Source: Carettochelys insculpta (lineage: Eukaryota; Chordata; Testudines; Carettochelyidae). From it: DNA of 64,000 nt. The stretch is from positions 257,036,501 through 257,100,500 of the forward strand of contig NC_134137.1 of NCBI RefSeq assembly GCF_033958435.1. The letters run 5' to 3'. The notes under the pieces were generated by a model. That model had not been told where the DNA came from, ran no database searches, and was given only the letters and a program-made list of their open reading frames with translations. A program made the position numbers and the translations under genes. Below, one piece after another: positions 55,323-64,000 of the stretch (positions within the stretch are counted from its first letter, which is position 1; each line of letters begins with the position of its first letter).

Positions 55323-57732
55323 GTGTGGAACTCTATTGATTTTACTGGATAAGATAATGAAATTGGAAATCCAATAAACCAAAGGTTTTTTGTTTTTTTT
55401 TAAGCAGAATCAATAAAAAGAACCTCAGGTAACGCCTTACATAGGGACAAAGATGCTTGAATGATGGAAGTATAAAAATAAAAGTCAGTCCATTCCCAAA
55501 TGATATGGCAGCTATTTTAGCATCAGGTGAATGTAATCTAAAATGGTCACTCTCTGTATTCTTTATTTCCTCTGACTTATCTGCTGACGCAGACAGAAAC
55601 ATGTCTAAGTTCAGCTCATGGAGTTGAGGAAGGTGAGACATGAAGAAGAATAGGCGTAGGCTAAGGGAAGCTATTGCTATTCTGATCTACTGGCCATTCC
55701 CCACCTCCCTACAAGGCAATACCAATGTCACCAAAATATTTTTCTCCAGTAGGAGCCATAAGCATCCTGTGTCAACTATAAGCAACAGTGCTTAGTGAAT
55801 TCGGGTGTGACCACACTTAGGGTAGAGACTCTGGGCCACGTCTTCAAATGGTGTAAATCTGCACTGTGCCATTAGCTTCACTCTAGCTACAGCTGGCTTC
55901 AAGGCTGAAGCAGCAATCATGAAGTGGCTTTGCTAAGGGAGGCTAGATTTTCAAGGCTAGATCCTGAGCTTGTGTAAGATAATGTGGCTTCACTGAAGTC
56001 AATGAAGCAATTTGACTTTTATACCTGCTGAAGTTCTTGTCCTCACTCCCCTTTCCCATGTATGTCCCCACCTCCACCCACATTCTCCAAGCACGGTTAC
56101 TAAGTTATAACTGGGCTGTGGTAAATAGTTGCTTCCATGAGTAATAACTATTTTTGTCACATTTGTGGGACAGCGTTCATAACTCACAGAAGGTAGACAA
56201 GAGCAATAAAGACACCACTACATAGAATTGGATAAAAAATGTTTCTCAGACAGAAATAAACAGGCAGAAATAGTCTGAAATACATAAACAAACCAAACAA
56301 ACAAAAGAACCAGCCAACCCTCAAATCCATTTTGTAGGAATGTGTTAAGCTGGTATTAAATGAAAAAGCAAAGCAGAACAAGATAAGTACAGTGGGGGTC
56401 CCTAATGTGTGCTTGCACTGCAGGAAAATGATCATTTAACGTAAGGTAGACAATGAGGGGTCTAACCTACATGCTGTGGTAAACTGTAATTTTCCTGCAG
56501 CATGAGCACACGTTGAATTCTCTGTAAGAGAATGATAAAAATACATCATGCAAAATAAAAAAAATAAAATAAATATCTTGCAGTACAATGAACTCCTAGG
56601 GTTTACAAAGCTACAGATTTAGAGAACTATGCCATTCAGGAAGCATTAATGGTTTAATAAATTTAATAGATGCATTCTGGCATTTTTACTCGCACCGAGC
56701 CGTACCTTATGACGTAAGAGGCAGTACTGACTTTCAGGGGACAAGGACTATTCAAGATGAAGAAACGGGCCCAAAACAATGAAACAAGTACACTAAGAGC
56801 AAACCAGTCCCCAAGTTGGAAACATCTCCACTGGCCCTCCCCACACAGTGAAGGATAAATTAGCACACAAACACCTGCTCCCATGTACTTAGATACACGG
56901 TTCAGGTAGCTCATAAGGGGTATAACTGTAAGTGGATTCTTACTCCCTATCATGGCTTTCATGGGTGTGCAGTCCAAGCCTCCATTCAGCTCTTACTCAT
57001 TATATTTTTTACTGAAAAAATGCTCCTTTTTTATAGTTTCTCACATTCTGCTTTATTTATTAACCCAAATCCAGTGAGTTGATTAAAATTTGGAGACTAC
57101 TGTATATTTCAATAGCTACATTTTCAGAAGGAGCCTCCCTAGTTGCAGACAAAGGAGTGAGGAGATCAGGTTCCAGGTGGTGCTTACCTCAAGCAGCTCC
57201 TGGAAACAATGGCTTGTTTCCTATCTGGCTCCTACATGGAGGCATGATCAGACAGCTCTGCACAATCCACTGTCCACAGGCACCACGGCTCATACCTTCC
57301 ATTGGCTGGGGGCACACTTTAGCCATGGTTTGCAGCCAAAGGGAGCATTGGGGGTGGTGCTTGGAGCCAGAAGAGCATGTGGAGAGCCTTGGATGCTCTT
57401 ACACATATGAGCTGAACGGGGAGGGGGCATTCTGGTTGCTTCTTAGGAGCCATGCAATGTGGAGGCAAGCAGGGAGCCCTCCAGTGCGGCTGTGCAGCGT
57501 TGCCAACCACACAGTTCACAACCTGGTCTGGAGTGCTGACCAGAGACAACAGGATCTATTTTTGACTGGGTGTTGAAAACCAGACACTTGGTTACCCTGT
57601 TCTTGTATTAGAGAAAGAAAATAAAAACACGGTAATTGCTATATGGCAGATTTAACATAAGCAATTGCTTAAGAAACTATAACTGCAAATTCATAAACAG
57701 ATTCAATGCTTTCTTTGCTCTATACATTCAAA
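55323..57732. other. No gene recognised
   Basis: AT-rich; no repeat or exon I can name. Confidence 0.4.
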
Positions 57733-58188
57733 TACACCACTGTTGTGTCAGAACCTGGATATGGCCTGGCCCTGCTCGCGAGGCAGGAATTGCCACACAT
57801 TCAGCTTAGACCCCAAGCTTTTTTTTAAGGGCTGTTGGCGCCAAAAATCCAGGAAGTGAAACCAGACATTTGTCACATACATCTTAAAATGGAACTTGGC
57901 AGTGGCAACACAGCACATCACCCAAATTATATTACCCTATCGGCTTGCTAAAATCATCCCTTTTTCACCAAGGGAGGGGGAGTTCCATCAAGGTATGAAA
58001 GACCCCGCCCAACTGGCTCTTGGGGAGGTAGGGCGCACGCATCTTCCCCGCACCAGTTGACGGACTGATCACCCTCTTGACCACCTCCTCTGGACCCCCA
58101 GGCATAACCGAGGCCTTCATAACCACATCCATAACCACGTACTATGTCTTTGCTAGCATTTATAGGAATTGTAAGCATTATGTTATAA

Positions 58189-58254
58189 GTCAGAATTGTA
58201 GTATAAGTCATAATTGTTGTATGAGTCATAATTGTTGTATGAGTTGTAATTGTA
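58189..58254 (+). repeat. 18-bp tandem repeat
   Basis: About 3.7 copies of GTCATAATTGTTGTATGA, the first and last diverged. Confidence 0.85.
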
Positions 58255-58639
58255 AAACTGGTCTGTTAGTTAAAATATCGGACTCAATAAATAAACAACC
58301 CTGTTCCAATTATCACAGGTATCTAAATCAATTAACATTTCATCAAGGTAGAAGGGGTTAATGAATACCACTTACCCTAATTCCTGGACTATCCCCTCTA
58401 ATTATTGGGAGTTAGAACCGCCCCCCCACCCCAGGAGTACTGGTTTTTATAATAGGTGTAATTTTGTTTATCCTTTTAATAGTTTGTTGGAGGCCTCATT
58501 TATAAAGGTCTCTGGGCCCAAGTAAGTCACCACAGGGTGTCCTTCCTGGGAACCTCTGGACCACCAGGGGGCGACAACCACATCTATCCTCCACCCCTGA
58601 AATGAAATGGGCACGAAACCTGCAGAAGTACTTGTGAGA

Positions 58640-59700
58640 GAACAATCCAAGATCCAGTTTCCAGTCAGTTCTTTGAGGTGGTTTCTATTTTCTTTCTGGA
58701 GAGTGTCTGCTAACATTTTGAACACTGTCCTGAAGAAGTGTTTTTCTGCAGTAATATCTGTTCCAGATTTTGTCTCCAGTGATGCTGGTTGTTAAATACA
58801 GATGTTTTCTGGTATAACATTATTGGTTATCGATCCAATCTGGGACACCAATCTAGGAAGAAATGGCAGCTCCAGGAATTTCACTTCTTTTTTTCAGCCA
58901 TGGCTTCACCACTGAATCTCGCAACTGTTCAGATGTGGCACCTGAAATAATTTGAGCAACTGACACATGCCAGGTATAGGAGAAAGGCCACGCTGGCACT
59001 CACAATTGCTGGAAGTCATACACTAAGTTCCCAGTAGTCACATACCAACATTGTTTGACTAACTTGTATCTGAGAGGGTTCCTCTTGCTATAGTTCATTC
59101 GGCAATTTCTGACTTGCCGACGAAGAGCTGGCTTTAATAAGGCCAAGTGTGATCTGAGATTTTTACCCATATATAGCTCTGCAGATCTTTAGTCTATCAT
59201 GTCATGCACCGCAATTTGATATACTAATGAGAAGTATGTCAGTTTCTGCTGTTATGATCCCTTCTCATCTGCCATGGATTGAAGATGATGCAGAATTCTT
59301 CATGAAGATCTTTGTGGCTGAGTGGTATAGTATCAAGGTGATATGTATAATATTAATTTTCTTCAGGGATTGTCAAAAATCACAGGTTCTTCTCGCAGTT
59401 TAGTTCTTGTAAATATATGTCAAAGATAATCTGTTATCTGTGCACTTGTGGTGGTTTTCATGCAGGTATCTTCCAGACATTTGGAATGGGCATCCACCTC
59501 TATGACATATACCATTCCCCAAAAGAATCCTGCAAAATTAACATGCGTGTCTTGCCATGGAGCTAATGGCCCTTTCCTATGGGTGTGATGGCACTTTTTT
59601 AGGCATGCCCCTGTACCTGTTGGCATTCCAAAGATTTCTGTGTGAGTTGCTCTATTTGTTGCTCAAATATCAGCTCGCTATATAAAAACTTCTGGAGAGT
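58640..59700 (-). pseudogene. Gypsy integrase and pol C-terminus remnant
   Basis: On - the frame near 59560-59430 reads APWQDTHVNFAGFFWGMVYV, then IEVDAHSKCLEDTCMKTTTS, the start of a Gypsy integrase core with the first catalytic Asp (in VDAHSK). Further on, RNPLRYK-like and PPQRTDW blocks near 59080 and 58660 match the chromodomain-free C-terminus of this family. The enzyme would insert cDNA into the genome. Many stops; the second Asp and the Glu cannot be placed with confidence. Confidence 0.75.
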
Positions 59701-59839
59701 GCCATCATTTTTACTACCCGTATATGACCTACGTGGAATTCTTCTAAGGCTTTTGTGTGTGGTCTAAGTAGAGCAACACAAATCCCCACACCCTTGATGT
59801 GTGGAAAACTCAGCTTTTTGCATGCAAAAGAGTCATCTG

Positions 59840-60074
59840 CAGTGCTTTTTTTGTGCTGGTACTTGACAGTACTAAGTACTGGCACCTCAGCAGCCCCTGC
59901 TGTGGGATCCCTGGGCAGGTGGTGGGAGGACTCCACCAGGCATGCAGCTGGGATTTGGGGGGGCATGGAGCCCTGCAGTCAGCCCCAGCTGTGGGAACCC
60001 CAGCGTCGGCTGGGGTAGGGAAGGGCATGGAGCAGGCTAGGTACTGGCTCATCTTTTTTACAAAAAAATCACTG
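59840..60074. mobile_element. hAT-like MITE, CAGTG ends, inside the Gypsy element
   Basis: Left CAGTGCTTTTTTTGTGCTGG and right CAAAAAAATCACTG are inverted; GGTACT/AGTACT palindromes lie inside. The flanking 8-mers GTCATCTG and GCCTTCAG agree at five positions, consistent with an aged hAT target duplication. Confidence 0.6.
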
Positions 60075-60597
60075 GCCTTCAGTATCATTCCAGACCTTCA
60101 GAGTGGCTCTGTGAATTTGAGCTAGTGTGGGATCCCTCTTCACTGTTTGATCGAGTTACACATCAGTGGGGTGAACTCAGAAGTCAGAAACAAGTTGACC
60201 AGTTGACAAATTCTGTGGCTATTATAGATTGCCCTTCAACAGGTTCAGCCATCTGTGGGAGAGCCCATCTGCATTTGCAAGCATTTCTGTTTCTTTGAAT
60301 TCAATGTCAGAGGTGTAGCCAATTAAGGTGAGAGCCCACCGTCACATAGGTGCCTACTGTTATCACAGAACTCCCTAACTGGGATGAAAGATTTCTATCG
60401 GGGGTTAGTAGTGTGGCTTGATTTCTTCACACCCCATGCTAGACTTAAAGCTTCCTTGTTTATTTGACCATAGCTTTGTTATGCCACGGTCAGAGAGCTG
60501 AAGGAAAATGGTCTCTCATGTCATGCAATGTAAGCACCCCAATTCCACATGCTGAAGTTTCTCATACTAATGCAAAAGACAAGGATGAGTTCAGGCC

Positions 60598-60868
60598 TGC
60601 TGCCAGGGGAGCAGGGTGGGAAGGGAGCAGTTGCACCAGGGCCCAGCATTTCAAAGGGGCCTGTTACTGTGCCAGTGGCATTGGATGGAGCTCTGAGCCC
60701 CTGTGAAATGCCATGAATGTGTGGCTCAGTTGCTCCATGCAGATCTGAGGATGGGATGGGATGGGAGGGGAGCGGGGGAGGGAGGCAGGCCTTCAGCCTG
60801 AGTGGAGCTAAGGGCTTACTACTCTAGGCCACGCTCCTTCCGGGGCACCCTCTCACCTTGCCCCAGGA
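60598..60868. other. GC-rich insertion in the Gypsy element, unclassified
   Basis: A GC-rich block with a GATGGGATGGGATGGGAG run sits between two decayed pol segments and does not continue their reading frame. I cannot name it. Confidence 0.35.
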
Positions 60869-60899
60869 CACATGATGGCTGTTGGCCTTCATGGATGTG

Positions 60900-61640
60900 T
60901 TAAACTGAGTAACTGTTCGATGTGACCAATGGTTTTCCTTCCAGGAAAGCATTTTGTCATCCACATGACTATCATCTTTTGACCTGTCTGCAATAAAAGT
61001 TCAGACAATGCAATACAGCTGTTAGGTTTGGCACAAGTCATCCACAGTCATTCATAAATCCTAGAAATGATCTAACTTGTCACCTCCTTTGGAACTGGAG
61101 ATTTTCAGGACTGTTTTAATTGTCTCCTCCTATGTATGCATGCATCAATGTCCACAATAAGTTATCAAATCCTTGAAAAATTCACATTGTATGTGATTGG
61201 CTCATAATCCATGTTCTTCCAGATGTTCCACGAGCCTTTTCAGGTTTCCAGATGTTCTTCATTTCGTCCACCAGTCACAATAATGTCATCCAAATATCAC
61301 TGGTTTTTTGGGACTAGTTTGTAAAACCTCGGTCATTGCCCACTGCCATGCAGTAGGAGCTGAAGCAATACCAATTGTACTGGAACAGTCTCTTTTGTGT
61401 GTTGATTGTGAGGTGTGCTTTAAACTATTCCTTAACCTCTCTCTGCCAGGGCACAAAAAGGTCTTCAGTTTGAGGCAGTGAGTACTTCTCAACTTTCAGT
61501 ACAGGGTTTATGATGACCTTAAAATCTCCATGTGCCCCTATTGCATCATGCTTTGTTTTGTTTTACAGTTGGAAACAAAAGAATTCCCCACTCACTGAAG
61601 GCCTGAAACATCTTTTCCCATGTTACAATTCAGCATCTAC
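60900..61640 (-). pseudogene. Gypsy reverse transcriptase remnant
   Basis: On - blocks read NPVLKVEKYSLPQTEDLF, LTINTQKRLFQYN, GIASAPTAWQWAMTEVLQ, then a DDI-like region (SDIWMTLL, read in another frame as DDIIVT) and VRSFLGFMNDCG with LVPNLTAVLH. These follow the order of the RT palm and the start of RNase H in Gypsy pol. Frameshifts and stops separate the blocks. Confidence 0.8.
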
Positions 61641-62399
61641 CTTCAAGTGTATACTGTAAGGGACAAGCTGAGCTTCATGAACCCTGGCTGGAACCTTCTC
61701 AAGTCAGATTATTTGAAGATTCATGTGTTTTAGAGTTCATATGCCCTCCTTAAATACTGCTGATGCCAGATTTAACATCCCTGCCAGCTGTTTGACTATT
61801 TTAGAGGCATCTGTTGAAAGAGACTGCACCATCTTTATAGATTTCCAATCCAGAGGAACCTTATATAATCATTTATGGGGCCCCACAGGGCTGCTCCCCC
61901 ATCAAAGCTAACGGCGCTTATTGTTGTACTCCACACACTCAGTTGCATGACTCCTGGTGACACAATATTTTCTCTCATCTATGTTTTTAGTAACAGCACT
62001 GTCTTCCTCAATGCCAGAGTATCTCACATTCTCTACATGCAAGAACAGCCACTGCAGAGTGTGTGACCAATTCTAGTCTGAAAGCTTTCCCCACCACCCA
62101 GAGCGTCACACAGATTGTCATTTTTGTTCACTCTTCATACTTCCAGGCTGACAACCCCATTCTCACACTCTGTGTCATTGCTGCTACAGCCTCTTTCTAC
62201 AGAGTGTGTGTCAATACTCCTTTTTCTATAGCCTGATGTGGTCACTTCCTTATCTATCAGAGTGACAAACTGTTAGGATATGTTCATGTTGCTTATAGCT
62301 TCTGTGACATGCTTCTTGAAATCAGCAATCAGAAGGCACATGGAATCTTTTGGTGCCTGGATAACATCTGTCTGCAGAGTGGCCAGGCTTTAGCCTAGG

Positions 62400-62930
62400 G
62401 TTACAGGTACTTTCTGCCCTCCTGCTGCTTTACATCCCGTATACAATCTATCCAAGCTTTGCTGCTGCAGATCCCATTGCCCTCCAACTTGTACTGTGCA
62501 TTTAAAGGTAAGATATGCCTCTGTGAATAGTTTCTTCTGAATGCTTTCATTAAGCAGTCAACACACAAATCTCTCTCTTAGGGCCTCATTAAGCCTATGC
62601 TTAACAGCACAGTGTTCTGATAATCTTTTTAACTCTGTCACAGAGGAGGAAATAGATTCACCTTCGGGTTGATTCCTCTTAAGAAACCCAAACCTTCCAG
62701 CTATAATCAGGGGTTTGGACGCCAAGTGCTTTTGAACAATTTGCACTTACTCGTTGCAGGTTTTGTGCGTTGCCTTCTCTGTGGCAATCAGACAGTGTAC
62801 TAAAGGGCACGCTTTGCCTCACATGATACTCAGTGCTCATGTTATTTGGTCGAAAGGACTATATACGTGGTCCAGTCTGCCATGACAGTGCCAAAGGCTC
62901 CCATTTTTTCCAGTGTCAAGGGCCATTTCA
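62400..62930 (-). pseudogene. Gypsy gag remnant
   Basis: Starts near 62923 with MALDTGKNGSLW and, after stops, reads KHLASKPLIIAGRFGFLKRN, then QPEGESISSSVTELKRLSEH and LNEALRERFVC, a block typical of Gypsy gag (KP..IAERF.F.KR.Q.EGES...LR.LSEHC). The structural protein would package the element's RNA. No zinc knuckle is visible in what is left. Confidence 0.78.
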
Positions 62931-63000
62931 CCTCCCTGCTGTTAGATGAGTAGTTTGGGTTGCTTACGGTTGTAGCTGATCCTTCCCCTCCCTGGAGGCA

Positions 63001-63820
63001 GCAATATGCTTAGTAGAGCCCTGAATGGATACAAATGTATGTCCATGGATGTGGATATCCCTGACGAGGGCCCTAAAGTGCTGAACTGCAAAGGAACAGC
63101 ATGTTGGAGCATTGCTTGCAGGTGCCAACGTCCCCCACCACCAGCACCTCCAGCATGACTGCACTGCCCCCGGACCCCTCCATGCATCAATCTGCATCTC
63201 CTCTCCCAGGGCATGCTCAATGCTGTGATGGACAGCCTCCACCCCTATGCTTTTTGGGAAATGGTTTATAAATATAAGTGCCTTTTAACCTGCCAGTTGC
63301 ATATTATAACCTGCTGTTTATCTGTTTATCGTATTTTTGTGCATATATCATTCTTACACGTGAAGTTAGAAATATGGAGTGTATGTCTGTTTATAGTGCT
63401 AATGAGGGCTGTCATTGCTGCCATAACCCCAATGACTCGTCATTCAGCTTGTTGGCTTGTAAATGGGTTCTTTGTCCTGTAGGTCTGGGAGGTGTTTGGA
63501 TTAGAAAGATGTGACCATGACACCTGGTACAAACCTCCATTTTGGAATTGATTTTTTCCCCGTGGCAGGAGGGGCAATGTACAAACAAAGGATTCCTGTC
63601 CAAGGGGAAAGTCTACGTAAGCAAGAGGAATCTTTCAGCTTCTTTGTCTTCAGTCTGCCTTGTCAATAGCCTGACACTCCCTGAGAAAGAGGGAGAGCGG
63701 GAACTTTACTGTGAACAGGAGACTCAAGTCATAGTAAGAGCATTCCTGACCTGAAGCTTTCACTTGAAGTGGGAACAGCTATTTAGAGTAAGAACTCACA
63801 AGTAACTACATTCTTACTTG
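63001..63820. other. No gene recognised
   Basis: May include the 5' leader of the Gypsy element near 63001-63250, but no LTR end was found. Confidence 0.35.
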
Positions 63821-63823
63821 CAT

Positions 63824-64000
63824 GGTGACAAGTATCAGAGAGGTAGCCGTGTGAGTCTGTAGCTTCGAGAACAACAAGAAGTGTTGTGGCACCTTATAGA
63901 CTAACAGATATTTTGGAGCATAAGCTTTAGTGGCAGATGTAGCTTGAAGCGGATCTTTGCCCATGAAAGCTTATGCTCCAAAATATGTCAGTCTATAAGG
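63824..64000. mobile_element. Penelope-like repeat, inverted pair cut by the window edge
   Basis: The first arm has AACAACAAGAAGTGTTGTGG, then CACCTTATAGACTAACAGAT; the second arm from about 63945 runs back as GCTTATGCTCCAAAATATGT with CAGTCTATAAGG at the edge. The head-to-head layout matches the pair at 32440. Confidence 0.8.
63943..63980 (+). ncRNA. Decayed hammerhead-ribozyme-like motif
   Basis: CTTGAAGCGGATCTTTGCCC, then ATGAAAGCTTATGCTCC. The 3' half fits a hammerhead well: GAAA, a short stem AGC/GCT closed by a TTAT loop, then C at the cleavage position. The CTGATGA half is damaged (CTTGAAG), so it should not cut. Confidence 0.5.

Larger units (their letters stand above)
58400..63000 (-). 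mobile_element. Decayed Gypsy-type LTR retrotransposon
   Basis: Gag, reverse transcriptase and integrase remnants follow in order on - from 62.9 to 58.6 kb. LTRs were not found. Two insertions lie inside it (59840-60074 and about 60598-60868). Very old: stops in every domain. Confidence 0.85.

Noticed and set aside
57079..57576. A 165-residue open frame on plus
   Set aside because: No recognisable domain, no splice or codon pattern suggesting a gene; probably chance.

Overview
The window looks like gene-poor nuclear DNA from a vertebrate, most likely a hidden-necked (cryptodiran) turtle. It contains two tRNA-derived SINEs whose body and 3' part resemble the turtle Cry family, CR1 LINEs of the sauropsid type, old MIR and L3-like fragments shared by amniotes, and many PIF/Harbinger DNA transposons. 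I found no convincing host exon, rRNA, functional tRNA or CRISPR array. Almost every recognisable coding stretch belongs to a transposable element.

Layout: 1-2866 is an old Harbinger copy (family I) running off the left edge. 4019-4658 is a Harbinger MITE. 5814-10645 is a 4.8 kb, nearly intact autonomous Harbinger (family II) with a Myb/SANT-like gene on + and a transposase gene on -, facing each other. 11089-11793, 11856-12566 and 14154-14864 are three MITEs cut down from the same kind of element. Smaller MITEs lie near 12.9 and 16.0 kb. 17244-20577 is a decayed Harbinger (III). 20610-23110 holds a CR1 and a hAT transposase remnant. 25.1-27.6 kb is an L3-like LINE relic with two MITEs in it. 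27.6-29.2 kb looks unique. 29274-29566 is a palindromic MITE. 29887-30888 is a Harbinger MITE split by a Penelope-like fragment. 32.4-32.9 kb has an inverted Penelope pair and a MITE piece. 35.8-36.1 kb has MIR and Cry-type SINE. 36594-40860 is Harbinger IV, carrying a 1,022 bp solo LTR. 41.6-48.1 kb is a SINE and an endonuclease/RT LINE broken by two DNA transposons, one of which carries a third. 48-58 kb is mostly unique with a few SINE, MIR and LTR pieces. 58.4-63.0 kb is a decayed Gypsy element on -. The window ends in another Penelope-like inverted repeat.

The main story is a Harbinger system seen at every stage of its life: a nearly complete two-gene element, deletion derivatives that keep both ends and even the start codon of the transposase, older copies with the same gene order and at least two with the same intron site, and short MITEs with different subterminal palindromes but the same outer end. 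Three-base target duplications and clean repair of interrupted reading frames prove several insertions directly. A second theme is a set of decayed hammerhead-ribozyme-like motifs in Penelope-like repeats.
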